Assembly: GCF_039954625.1 (NCBI RefSeq)
Contig: NZ_CP157199.1
Span: 1,860,001-1,924,000 of the forward strand
Source: Pontimicrobium sp. SW4
Lineage (GTDB): Bacteria > Bacteroidota > Bacteroidia > Flavobacteriales > Flavobacteriaceae
Length of the DNA stretch: 64,000 bases
Reading direction: 5' to 3'
Position numbers and translations under genes: made by a program. Shown here one piece after another: positions 8,410 to 17,336 of the stretch (position 1 is the stretch's first letter; each line of letters opens with the position of its first letter). The notes under the pieces were generated by a model. The model did not search any database. It had not been told where the DNA came from and worked only from the letters and a program-made list of their open reading frames with translations.

Positions 8410-9030
8410 TTAAAGGATATCTAAGCTTCCTTTACCTTCTCTAATTACTTCTGGTTCACCAAATGAAAAATCAATTATTGTAGATGGTTCATTATCTCCA
8501 TAACCACCATCAATAACCAAATCCACTAGGTTATCCCATTTTTCAAAAATCAATTCAGGATCGGTAGTATACTCCAAAATTTCATCTTCATCATAAATAG
8601 ATGTAGAAATAATTGGATTACCTAATTGCTTAACAATTTCCAATGCTATGTTATTATTTGGAATTCTAATACCTACCGTTTTCTTCTTTTTAAATGCATT
8701 TGGTAAACTTTTTGCTCCAGGTAGTACAAATGTGTAAGGTCCAGGTAGCGCACGCTTTAAGACTTTAAAAGTAGTTGTATCTATTTGCTTTACATAATCA
8801 CTTAAGTTACTTAAATCATGACACACAAACGAAAAGTTAGCCTTTTCTAATTTAACTCCTTTAATTCTAGCAACACGCTCCAATGCTTTATTGTTAGTAA
8901 TATCGCAGCCCAAACCATACACGGTATCCGTAGGGTAAATGATTAATCCTCCTTTTTTTAAAACAGCAACCACTTTTGCTATTTCTTTTGGATTAGGATT
9001 ATCTTCATAAATTTTTACAAAATCTGCCAT
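8410..9030 (-). CDS. Sua5/YciO/YrdC/YwlC family protein, YciO type
   Basis: About 206 residues from the preferred start MADFVKIY (upstream in-frame Met codons exist up to 9060). YPTDTVYGLGCD and the VARIKGVK region are the nucleotide-binding signature of the family. Downstream residues FSFVCHDLSNLSDY, PGPYTFVL and VGIRIPNN follow E. coli YciO closely. The KxR/SxN residues that mark true TsaC/Sua5 threonylcarbamoyl-AMP synthases are not evident (STSI replaces the SAN segment). It is therefore probably a YciO-like RNA-binding paralogue, not the main tRNA t6A enzyme, although automated annotation would call it L-threonylcarbamoyladenylate synthase. Confidence 0.85.
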   Translation of the reverse strand: MADFVKIYEDNPNPKEIAKVVAVLKKGGLIIYPTDTVYGLGCDITNNKALERVARIKGVKLEKANFSFVCHDLSNLSDYVKQIDTTTFKVLKRALPGPYTFVLPGAKSLPNAFKKKKTVGIRIPNNNIALEIVKQLGNPIISTSIYDEDEILEYTTDPELIFEKWDNLVDLVIDGGYGDNEPSTIIDFSFGEPEVIREGKGSLDIL

Positions 9031-9079
9031 ATTCATTATCTTGCTAAAAGTGTTATACAAATAAACTAATTATTTAAAT

Positions 9080-9949
9080 ATGAATACTCCAAAATCTACA
9101 TTGTTGAGTGTTATTTGCACATTTATACTATTTGCATGCTCATTAAACGATGATAATACTATTCCAAATACCAACACTTTAGATCCTACAAGATACTATC
9201 AAGAACTCGATGTCGCTTATGGAAATGATGCCAAACAAACATTTGATATATACTTACCTGCAGATAGAGAGAATAGTACAAAAGTAATGATTCTTGTGCA
9301 TGGTGGTGGATGGTCTGGTGGTGACAAAAGTGACATGAATTTATTTAAAAATTATGTAAGACAGGAACATCCAAATTTAGCAGTGGTAAATATGAATTAT
9401 AGGTTAGCAGATGATGACAACAATCCATATCCAATGCAAATAAACGATATAACATCTGTGATTAATCATTTAAAAGAAAACAAAGATAATTATACAATAG
9501 ATGATGATTTTGGATTTATTGGTGTAAGTGCTGGTGGACATTTATCATTATTATGGAGTTATGCATTTGATACTGATAATGATGTAAAAATGGTTTGTAG
9601 CGTTGTTGGCCCAACAAATTTTACAGATCCTGCATATTTAAACAATGCCAATGCAACATTACAAGAATTAATTGATTTATTTGGAATTGATCCAACTACC
9701 GAATTTTTAGAAGAAGTAAGTCCGTTGCATCAAGTAACAGCTTCCGCACCTCCAACCATATTATTTTATGGTGGACAAGACCCTCTTGTACCTATTACTC
9801 AAGGAACTGCTTTAAGAGATGAGCTAACTACACTTGGCGTAACTCACGAATTTACTTTATATCCAGATGCTGGACATGGTTGGGTTGGCACTGATTTATT
9901 AGACACAGTGCTAAAGTTAAAGGCTTTTACGCAAACGCATTTGGAATAA
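9080..9949 (+). CDS. Exported alpha/beta hydrolase (esterase/lipase-like)
   Basis: 289 residues with a lipoprotein signal (CTFILFACS). The alpha/beta hydrolase motifs are all visible: oxyanion-hole HGGGW, nucleophile elbow GVSAGG with Ser at residue 150, the acidic residue in GGQDPLVP and the histidine in DAGHGW. This is the BD-FAE / hormone-sensitive-lipase-like group acting on carboxyl esters, for example acetyl or feruloyl esters of polysaccharides. The substrate is not predictable. It is divergent from the yciO-like gene with 49 bases between starts and has no operon partner. Confidence 0.9.
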   Translation: MNTPKSTLLSVICTFILFACSLNDDNTIPNTNTLDPTRYYQELDVAYGNDAKQTFDIYLPADRENSTKVMILVHGGGWSGGDKSDMNLFKNYVRQEHPNLAVVNMNYRLADDDNNPYPMQINDITSVINHLKENKDNYTIDDDFGFIGVSAGGHLSLLWSYAFDTDNDVKMVCSVVGPTNFTDPAYLNNANATLQELIDLFGIDPTTEFLEEVSPLHQVTASAPPTILFYGGQDPLVPITQGTALRDELTTLGVTHEFTLYPDAGHGWVGTDLLDTVLKLKAFTQTHLE

Positions 9950-10023
9950 AATAATGCGTTGACTTAAAGGCAAACAAACATAAATAAGTTTAAAAAAACA
10001 TGTATTTTCTGACTTTGCTTTAA

Positions 10024-11118
10024 TTAGTCTAAATCCATAAACGTTGGCAAAATCACATTATTAATTATAGCAAAAGGTAATTTCTCCTCTTGCGAATTGT
10101 ATGCTTCTCCATTAAATATTGCAACAATGCTTTCTGATGGAAAAATCATAATATACTGTCCTCCATTTCCTGTAGCAACTATAGAAGTTATAGTTTTTTC
10201 GTTTACTCTAAAGGGAATATTCCACCATAAAAACCCATAATCAATGTCAGTGATTTTTGTTTTTGGGGTTGTGGATTCTTCAATCCAACATTCAGAAACT
10301 ACCTGCTGTTTATTCCATATGCCTTTGTTTAGCATTAGTTGACCTATTTTAGCCATATCTCGTGTGGTCATATACAATCGTTTTCCTGATGGAATAACAT
10401 TTTTATTGCTTGTATGATCCCAACCAACATTGTCAATACCTAATGAGTTGAATAAATAGTGTTCAGCAAATTTATCGATTGTTATTCCTGATGCTTGAGT
10501 AATTATTTCGGCAATTAGTACAGCTCCCATTGAACAATAATTGGAAACCAACCCTGGTTCATTTACCATTGGTAAATCTAATGTATATTGAATCCAATCC
10601 TTTTTCCTATAAACTTTATCTTCTTGCCCTTCAGATTTTTGATCCCAATCGTTGCAATCTAGTCCAGATGACATAGTTAAAAGATGTCTAATCGTGATTT
10701 TTTCTTTTCTTTTATCCAAGTTTTTGCTAAATATAGGGTTTTTAAGGTATTTTGTAATTGGGTCGTCAACACTGCCTATAAAACCTTTATCTATGGCAAT
10801 TCCAATTAAAACAGAACGTATACTTTTTGTGGTAGAACGAAGATCGTGCTGTTTATCAACAGCATGTTCATTAAAATATTCCTCAAGAATGATTTGCCCA
10901 TTTTTTACCACTAAAATACTTTTGAGCTTATGCTTAGCTTCTTTAAGTTGATTGAACAATTGATATATTTTTGTCGAATCAAAGTGTTCTGAACGCAGAT
11001 TTACTGTTTTCCATCCATCGTTAAGATCCTTAGGCTGAGTATAAGAATAGCTTTGTTGTCCATGACTCACTATTACCATAAAGAATATAAAAACTAAGGA
11101 TGTAATTGTGATCTTCAT
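10024..11118 (-). CDS. Exported serine hydrolase (class C beta-lactamase fold)
   Basis: 364 residues from the ATG at 11118, preferred over the open frame extending to 11193 because it gives a clean signal peptide (MKITITSLVFIFFMVIVSHG). The beta-lactamase/transpeptidase-like family PF00144 is shown by the nucleophile motif STTKS, the tyrosine motif NYCSMG and the C-terminal GNGGQY. Such proteins act in the periplasm as esterases, D-aminopeptidases or PBP-like enzymes, and few are true beta-lactamases. It lies 67 bases downstream of the UvrD-type gene on the same strand and may be read from it. Confidence 0.9.
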   Translation of the reverse strand: MKITITSLVFIFFMVIVSHGQQSYSYTQPKDLNDGWKTVNLRSEHFDSTKIYQLFNQLKEAKHKLKSILVVKNGQIILEEYFNEHAVDKQHDLRSTTKSIRSVLIGIAIDKGFIGSVDDPITKYLKNPIFSKNLDKRKEKITIRHLLTMSSGLDCNDWDQKSEGQEDKVYRKKDWIQYTLDLPMVNEPGLVSNYCSMGAVLIAEIITQASGITIDKFAEHYLFNSLGIDNVGWDHTSNKNVIPSGKRLYMTTRDMAKIGQLMLNKGIWNKQQVVSECWIEESTTPKTKITDIDYGFLWWNIPFRVNEKTITSIVATGNGGQYIMIFPSESIVAIFNGEAYNSQEEKLPFAIINNVILPTFMDLD

Positions 11119-11185
11119 TTTTAGTAAGCAATAATGGTATTCAAAGTGTTTTGTTACAAATTCAAAAATAATGGCGATTGCGTTT

Positions 11186-13519
11186 CTATCCAATAATATC
11201 TAATTTAGCAAAGCGAAGTAGTAATTTTTTTATCCCTCCATTTTGGAAGTTTATTTCTGCTTTCATATCCGAACCTACACCTTCTATTTTAAGGACTTCA
11301 CCTTTTCCAAATCGTAAATGTTTTACTATATTCCCTACTACTAATTTGCTGTCAAACAAATTAGTGTTTTCATTAGAGCTCGTTATTTTTTTAAAGTTCT
11401 TAGGTGTATTTATTTTAATCCCCTCAGGTTTTGGTTTTATATTACTTTTTCTTTTAGGCTCATACTTTTTTGGTGGCTTAAACCTAATTTTATTAGGCTC
11501 AACATCTCCAAATATATCTGCTGACAACATTGGGTTGATGCGTCGTTCTTCAATAGGAATAATAATATCTAAAAATTCATCTTCAATTTCTTCAATAAAT
11601 CTACTAGGCTCTGAGTCAATTAATTTTCCCCAACGGTAACGTGACAATGCATAGGTTAAATAGGCTTGTTTTTCGGCTCTAGTTAAAGCCACATAAAACA
11701 AACGTCGCTCCTCTTCTAATTCGCTACGTGTATTCATGCTCATAGCACTTGGAAACAAATCTTCCTCTAAACCAACAATAAACACATGATTAAATTCCAA
11801 TCCCTTTGCCAAATGAATAGTCATTAAAGCTACGTGATTTGGATCTCCTTTGTCACCATCTAAATCTGTTGCTAATGCCACATCTTCCAAAAATTCTGCT
11901 AAAGAATCTCCAGCATCAGCTAGCTCCATTTGCCCTTCAACAAAATCTTTGATACCATTTAAAAGCTCTTGTACATTTTCCAATCGCGTAATGCCCTCGG
12001 GAGTACCGTCTTTGTTAAATTCTCGTATTAATCCGCTTGTTTTAGTTACGTGTTCAGCTAAATCAAAAGCATTTGCCGTTTGATTCATTACTTGAAAACT
12101 TTCAATAAGCGTCACAAAATCTTTTAGTTTATTTTTTGTTCCGCTATTAATACTAATATCTATCGTATCAAGATTCTTTAAAACTTCAAAAATGGTTTTC
12201 TTATAATTATTTGCAGCAACAACTAGTCTATCAATAGTAGTTTGCCCAATACCACGTGCTGGGAAATTAATAACACGTTTTAGTGCTTCTTCATCTGCAG
12301 GATTTAAAACCAAACGCAAATATGCAGTAACGTCTTTAATTTCTTTACGCTGGTAAAATGATAAGCCTCCATAAATACGATAAGGGATGTCTCGTTTTCG
12401 CAAAGCATCTTCAATAGCACGTGATTGTGCATTTGTTCGATAAAGCACTGCAAAATCGTTATTATGCAATTGGTTATTCATTTTTTCTTCCCAAATGGTA
12501 CTTGCTACATAACGGCCTTCATCTCCATCGGTTAACGAACGATGTACTTTAACTTTATTACCTTCTTCATTAGAAGTCCAAACTACCTTATCTAACTTGG
12601 TTTTATTATGTTCAATCACTGAGTTTGCTGCGCCTACAATGTTTTTGGTCGAGCGATAGTTTTGCTCTAGGCGGTAGAGTTTCACATCATCATAATCCTT
12701 TTGAAAATTCAAAATATTATTAATATTAGCGCCACGAAACGCATAAATACTTTGGGCGTCATCACCAACCACACATATATTTTGAAAACGATCTGCCAAA
12801 GCACGAACTATTAAATATTGCGAGTGGTTTGTATCTTGGTACTCATCGACAAGAATATAACGGAACTTATCTTGATACTGTGCTAAAACATTAGGAAAGC
12901 GGGTTAGCAACTCGTTAGTTCTTAGCAACAAATCATCAAAATCCATGGCGCCAGCTTTAAAACAACGGTCAACATATTCTGCATAAATCTCTCCCATTTT
13001 TGGACGTCTTGTCGCAGCATCAGCTTCCATGAGCTCTGGGTTTTTAAAATATGCTTTAACCGTTATTAAGCTGTTTTTATAAGAAGATATCCTGCTATAA
13101 ACCTGCTTGGTTTTATAGATATCTTTCTCTAAGCCCATTTCTTTAATTATTGAGCCCAACAATTTTTGAGAATCTTGTGTATCGTATATAGTGAAATTAC
13201 TAGGAAACCCTAAATGATGCCCTTCAAAACGTAAAATTTTAGCAAAAACAGAGTGAAACGTTCCCATCCATAGGTTTTTAGCTTCACCATCACCAACTAT
13301 CTCAGCGATTCTGCCTTTCATTTCTTTAGCTGCCTTATTGGTAAAAGTCAACGCCAAAATATTAAACGCATCAACACCTTGACTCATTAGATAAGCAATC
13401 CGGTAAGTAAGTACTCTTGTTTTTCCAGAACCAGCTCCAGCAATCACAATCATAGGACCATCCTTTTGTAAAGTTGGTGCTAATTGCGCTTCATTTAATT
13501 GACTTAAATACGTCTCCAA
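11186..13519 (-). CDS. uvrD: UvrD/PcrA-family 3'-5' DNA helicase
   Basis: 777 residues, full length for UvrD/PcrA. Superfamily 1A motifs in order: Q-motif region LNEAQLAP, Walker A GAGSGKTRVL, motif Ia TFTNKAAKEM, DEXX box LVDEYQDTN, motif III GDDAQSIYAFRGA, motif IV LEQNYRST, motif V MTIHLAKGLEF and motif VI VALTRAEKQ. The C-terminal 50 residues (VGNIVKHLRFGKGEV) are the Tudor-like RNA-polymerase-binding domain typical of PcrA/UvrD. It functions in nucleotide excision and mismatch repair and in removing stalled RNA polymerase or recombination filaments. In Bacteroidota either symbol is used. Confidence 0.96.
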   Translation of the reverse strand: METYLSQLNEAQLAPTLQKDGPMIVIAGAGSGKTRVLTYRIAYLMSQGVDAFNILALTFTNKAAKEMKGRIAEIVGDGEAKNLWMGTFHSVFAKILRFEGHHLGFPSNFTIYDTQDSQKLLGSIIKEMGLEKDIYKTKQVYSRISSYKNSLITVKAYFKNPELMEADAATRRPKMGEIYAEYVDRCFKAGAMDFDDLLLRTNELLTRFPNVLAQYQDKFRYILVDEYQDTNHSQYLIVRALADRFQNICVVGDDAQSIYAFRGANINNILNFQKDYDDVKLYRLEQNYRSTKNIVGAANSVIEHNKTKLDKVVWTSNEEGNKVKVHRSLTDGDEGRYVASTIWEEKMNNQLHNNDFAVLYRTNAQSRAIEDALRKRDIPYRIYGGLSFYQRKEIKDVTAYLRLVLNPADEEALKRVINFPARGIGQTTIDRLVVAANNYKKTIFEVLKNLDTIDISINSGTKNKLKDFVTLIESFQVMNQTANAFDLAEHVTKTSGLIREFNKDGTPEGITRLENVQELLNGIKDFVEGQMELADAGDSLAEFLEDVALATDLDGDKGDPNHVALMTIHLAKGLEFNHVFIVGLEEDLFPSAMSMNTRSELEEERRLFYVALTRAEKQAYLTYALSRYRWGKLIDSEPSRFIEEIEDEFLDIIIPIEERRINPMLSADIFGDVEPNKIRFKPPKKYEPKRKSNIKPKPEGIKINTPKNFKKITSSNENTNLFDSKLVVGNIVKHLRFGKGEVLKIEGVGSDMKAEINFQNGGIKKLLLRFAKLDIIG

Positions 13520-13659
13520 ATTTGTTTTTTTTAAAGCGTGAATTTAGCCAATGTTACTTTGATTTCTTAATGATTTTACCAATAATTATAAACAATTACA
13601 TTTGTGCCAACTAGGTTTCTTAAAAATTTAAATATCTTTAACGCTCTTAACTAATTAAT

Positions 13660-14202
13660 ATGAAAAAATTCCTATTTACTCTTTACCTATTTACCTTAAC
13701 TTGCTTTTCTTTATTATCTCAAAACGAACGTTTAGAAGGAAAAATTATTAAAAATTTTGGTGAGACTTTTACTATAGAAACTCTTGATATTAAGACAGAC
13801 ATTTCTAAAGAGTTTAAAGTGATTTTTGATGTATCTCAATCATCGACAGATAGAAGTATTATAAATAAAAATATTGTTACGGCAGCTCGTTTTTTAAATA
13901 TGCATGCTAATGAAGGTATGAAAAAAGAACAGCTAAAAGTTGCTATGACAATTCATGGTGGTGCATGGCAAGATGTATTAAATAATAAAGCCTATAAAGA
14001 GAAGTATGGCGTTGACAACCCGAATTTGGAATTAATAAATGAGCTTACTAAAGCTGGAGCAGATATTATTATTTGTGGGCAAACTGCTTCTTTTAGAGGC
14101 ATCACAAAAGATAATGCTAATCCAAATGTAAAGTTTGCTTTATCAGCTATGACGGCCTTAATACAGTATCAAAACAATGGTTATACGTTTATAAAATTTT
14201 AA
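13660..14202 (+). CDS. Exported DsrE/DsrF-like family protein
   Basis: 180 residues with an N-terminal signal peptide (MKKFLFTLYLFTLTCFSLLSQ). The mature part matches the DsrE/DsrF-like fold: KVIFDVSQSS, FLNMHANEGM, MTIHGGAWQDVL and the region GADIIICGQTASFRG, which contains the cysteine where sulfur-relay members carry their reactive thiol. Exported single-domain members in Bacteroidota have no established reaction. Sulfur or redox chemistry in the periplasm is inferred from the fold. It starts 6 bases before the FMN enzyme gene, so the two are probably cotranscribed. Confidence 0.85.
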   Translation: MKKFLFTLYLFTLTCFSLLSQNERLEGKIIKNFGETFTIETLDIKTDISKEFKVIFDVSQSSTDRSIINKNIVTAARFLNMHANEGMKKEQLKVAMTIHGGAWQDVLNNKAYKEKYGVDNPNLELINELTKAGADIIICGQTASFRGITKDNANPNVKFALSAMTALIQYQNNGYTFIKF

Positions 14203-14208
14203 ATTATT

Positions 14209-15753
14209 ATGGAGTTTTTGTCGCAAATATCTTGGTGGATGTGGATACTTATACTATTAATATTAGTAGCAATACGCGATATTTTCTTTCAAAAGAAACA
14301 TACCATTAGTCACAACTACCCTATCATTGGTCATTTACGCTATTTGTTTGAGAAAATCGGCCCTGAAATTCGTCAATATTTTGTAGCAAATAATAGAGAA
14401 GAGCTTCCTTTTAATCGTATAGAACGTAGTTGGATTTACGCATCTGCAAAGAAAGAAAATAACTATGAAGGTTTTGGAACCGACCGTGATATTTATGCGC
14501 ATCAGCATATTTTTATTAATAATGCAATGATGCCTTATAGATTATCTGATAATCACCCAAATTCAATTAATCCAAGTTTTTTGCCTTGTGCAAAAATTAT
14601 GGGCTATTACAATAAACGTAAAAAACCCTATCGTCCAGCTTCTATAATCAATGTTTCAGCCATGAGTTTTGGTTCGCTTTCTGCAAAAGCTGTAGAATCA
14701 TTAAATAAAGGTATAAAAATTGCAGGTGCTTATCATAATACTGGAGAAGGAGGTTTATCCCCATATCATAGCAATGGTGGTGATGTAATTTTCCATTTCG
14801 GAACTGGTTATTTTGGTGTTCGAGATAGTAATGGTAATTTTTCGATGGAAAAGTTAAAACAATTAGTACATAATAACCCATTTATAAAAGCTATTGAAAT
14901 AAAACTATCTCAAGGCGCAAAACCAGGAAAAGGTGGTGTGCTTCCTGGAGCAAAAATTACTCAAGAAATTGCCAATATACGTGGTGTTGAAGTTGGTAAA
15001 GATGTACTATCCCCTCCAAATCACTCAGCATTTTCTAATGTCAAGGAATTATTAGACTTTGTTGAAGATATAGCTAAAAACACTGGACTTCCAGTTGGTA
15101 TAAAAGCTGCTATTGGTAAACTTAACGAATGGGAAGAACTTGCCGATATTATGCTAAAAACTGGCAAAGGCCCAGATTTTATCACTGTTGATGGCGGCGA
15201 AGGTGGTACTGGTGCTGCGCCTCCAAGTTTTGCAGACCATGTCTCACTTCCTTGGGTATATGGCTTTAGCGATTTGTACAAAGTATTCAAAAAGCGAGAA
15301 CTCACCGAACGTATTGTATTTATTGGAAGCGGTAAATTAGGTTTTCCTGCAAAAGCCGCCATGGCTTTTGCCATGGGAGTTGACTGTATTAATGTTGCAC
15401 GTGAAGCTATGATGAGTATTGGCTGTATTCAAGCACAAGTTTGTCATACTAATAAATGTCCAAGTGGTGTTGCTACACAAAATAAATGGTTGCAAAATGG
15501 CATTAACATTCCATTAAAGTCCTTACGACTTGCTCAATATTTTAAAACTTTTAGAAAGGAATTGGTAGAAATCACACATGCAGCTGGTTATGAACACCCT
15601 TGCCAATTTACAATGAAAGATATTGATGTAAATGTTGACGATCATAATTTATCAGAAGAATTAAACAAAACATATAACTACGAAAAAACATCTGTCCCCT
15701 ATACAAATATGCAAGAATTAAAAGATTGCATATATTTGGGAGGAAAAAACTAG
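14209..15753 (+). CDS. FMN-binding glutamate-synthase-family protein (GltB2-like)
   Basis: 514 residues. One N-terminal membrane helix (ISWWMWILILLILVAI), then the FMN-binding glutamate synthase central domain: NVSAMSFGSLS, AYHNTGEGGLSPYH, GAKPGKGG, TVDGGEGGTGAAP. The cysteine cluster C-x5-C-x4-C (IGCIQAQVCHTNKCP) corresponds to the 3Fe-4S motif of glutamate synthase. There is no glutamine amidotransferase domain, so it is not a classical GOGAT; related proteins are annotated as FMN-binding glutamate synthase family. Electron donor and substrate are unknown. The membrane anchor suggests inner-membrane attachment with the enzyme in the cytoplasm. Confidence 0.93.
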   Translation: MEFLSQISWWMWILILLILVAIRDIFFQKKHTISHNYPIIGHLRYLFEKIGPEIRQYFVANNREELPFNRIERSWIYASAKKENNYEGFGTDRDIYAHQHIFINNAMMPYRLSDNHPNSINPSFLPCAKIMGYYNKRKKPYRPASIINVSAMSFGSLSAKAVESLNKGIKIAGAYHNTGEGGLSPYHSNGGDVIFHFGTGYFGVRDSNGNFSMEKLKQLVHNNPFIKAIEIKLSQGAKPGKGGVLPGAKITQEIANIRGVEVGKDVLSPPNHSAFSNVKELLDFVEDIAKNTGLPVGIKAAIGKLNEWEELADIMLKTGKGPDFITVDGGEGGTGAAPPSFADHVSLPWVYGFSDLYKVFKKRELTERIVFIGSGKLGFPAKAAMAFAMGVDCINVAREAMMSIGCIQAQVCHTNKCPSGVATQNKWLQNGINIPLKSLRLAQYFKTFRKELVEITHAAGYEHPCQFTMKDIDVNVDDHNLSEELNKTYNYEKTSVPYTNMQELKDCIYLGGKN

Positions 15754-15824
15754 TATTAAGTACAGTTTACCAAAATTACAATAACTATAAATAAATTAAC
15801 GCCTCAACAAATAAACAATAACAC

Positions 15825-16346
15825 ATGGAAGTTGAAAAAATTTTTGAAGTATTTCTATACGCAGTTCCAGCATTAATAACTGGAATGATTGCCTACTATT
15901 TTTTTAAGGAGCACACAAAAAACGAAGATGGTCGCAGACGTTTTTTACTCCATAAAGACATTCAAGTAAACACCTTACCTATTCGACTTCAAGCTTATGA
16001 GCGTATGGCACTATTCTTAGAAAGAATAGCACCTGCTAAATTACTAATAAGAGTGAGTCCAACAAGCTCAGATAAAAACACTTACGAATCATTACTTGTA
16101 GCAACTATTAAACAAGAATTTGAACATAATTTATCACAGCAAATCTACGTAACTGATGATTGTTGGAACATCATTGTAGCTGCAAAAAATGCCACCATAC
16201 AACTTATTAGAAAAGCTGGTTTATTAGAAAAAACCGGAACTGCCGACAAACTTAGAGAGGTTATTCTAACCGAAATGATGGAAAAAAGAGCGCCAAGCGA
16301 TGCAGCCTTAGCATTCATTAAAAAAGAAGTAGGAGAACTATGGTAA
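15825..16346 (+). CDS. Conserved membrane-anchored hypothetical (DUF7935-like)
   Basis: 173 residues. A single N-terminal membrane helix (FLYAVPALITGMIAYYFF) is followed by a charged cytoplasmic domain with the recognisable segments LPIRLQAYERMALFLERI and QEFEHNLSQQIYV, which I associate with a Flavobacteriia-conserved family (DUF7935). Function unknown. It follows the GltB2-like gene on the same strand with a 71-base gap and converges with the patatin gene 5 bases away. Confidence 0.8.
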   Translation: MEVEKIFEVFLYAVPALITGMIAYYFFKEHTKNEDGRRRFLLHKDIQVNTLPIRLQAYERMALFLERIAPAKLLIRVSPTSSDKNTYESLLVATIKQEFEHNLSQQIYVTDDCWNIIVAAKNATIQLIRKAGLLEKTGTADKLREVILTEMMEKRAPSDAALAFIKKEVGELW

Positions 16347-16351
16347 TTAAA

Positions 16352-17257
16352 TCACTTTAGCTCATTAGACAAAGGATCTTGATCTTTCTTTTTAGCATAC
16401 TCATACCCTTGCTTCCACCAGTTCACCATTAGTCGTTTACTAAATATTAGTGAGTTTTCCGTCAAGCTAGTAGGCGTATAGTACAAATTTAAGTTTACAT
16501 TCTTATTTTTTGCCGCCAACTTACCTATTGTGATATCGTTTTTCTCCACCTGATCAAGTAAGTGACCAAACAATCCAAGCATTAATGAAAATGGGTTTTT
16601 CCCAAGTACTTTCTTTTTTTCCATGCTCTCCGCCTCTAAAACAATAGCATCAACCTCTGTTGCGCCTCGTAAAATAGCCTCACGTATAGGAATTACACAA
16701 CCCAAACCTCCATCTGCATATTCAAAACCATCTACAGTTGCCAACGACATAAATGGAATGTAATTACAAGAAATCCAAATCCAATCGCAAAACTCTTCAT
16801 ATGTACAATCATTAATAGACTTATACTCCACTCTATTTTTGGACAGGTTTGATACTGTTACTACTACATCTTCCTTGGTAGCTATAATCGTTTCAAACTC
16901 ATCCTTAGTAAAATTTCGCCTTATATTTTTCTTTAAATGCTTGCTCTCTCCAAACGTACGCTTCTTACGAATGAATTGCCATAAGGAATTAACAAAATCG
17001 ATTGATACATATTCTCTATCTCCTTTCTTTCTCTGTATAAAAGGACTTACACTAAAAATATCTCGCTGAGTCACATTGGTAAATAAATCGTAAACTTTAT
17101 CTATTTTATTTAATGATAAATGCGGAATAAGCAAACTACCTGTTGAAGTCCCTAAAAACATATCATATTCTTTACCAAGGTCTTGCATTAAATATTGAGC
17201 AACTCCTCCTGCAAAGGCGCCCTTACTTCCTCCTCCTGATATAACTAATGCTTTCAT
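16352..17257 (-). CDS. Patatin-like phospholipase
   Basis: 301 residues. The patatin motifs are complete: glycine-rich oxyanion hole SGGGSKGAFAGG at the N-terminus, nucleophile GTSTGSL, and the catalytic aspartate in YADGGLG. It should act as a lipid acyl hydrolase through a Ser-Asp dyad. No signal peptide or barrel domain is present, so it is probably cytosolic or peripheral on the inner membrane. It is divergent from recG with a 79-base gap. Confidence 0.93.
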   Translation of the reverse strand: MKALVISGGGSKGAFAGGVAQYLMQDLGKEYDMFLGTSTGSLLIPHLSLNKIDKVYDLFTNVTQRDIFSVSPFIQRKKGDREYVSIDFVNSLWQFIRKKRTFGESKHLKKNIRRNFTKDEFETIIATKEDVVVTVSNLSKNRVEYKSINDCTYEEFCDWIWISCNYIPFMSLATVDGFEYADGGLGCVIPIREAILRGATEVDAIVLEAESMEKKKVLGKNPFSLMLGLFGHLLDQVEKNDITIGKLAAKNKNVNLNLYYTPTSLTENSLIFSKRLMVNWWKQGYEYAKKKDQDPLSNELK

Positions 17258-17336
17258 AATTATTTGTATCCTACAAAGTTAAGACCAAATTACTAATTGA
17301 CCTTGCTATTACTAACAAAAGAATTATTTTAGTTGA

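Noticed and set aside
11178..11639. Plus-strand open frame over the end of the UvrD-type gene
   Set aside because: It overlaps a secure helicase gene antisense, shows no family motif and has no start context.
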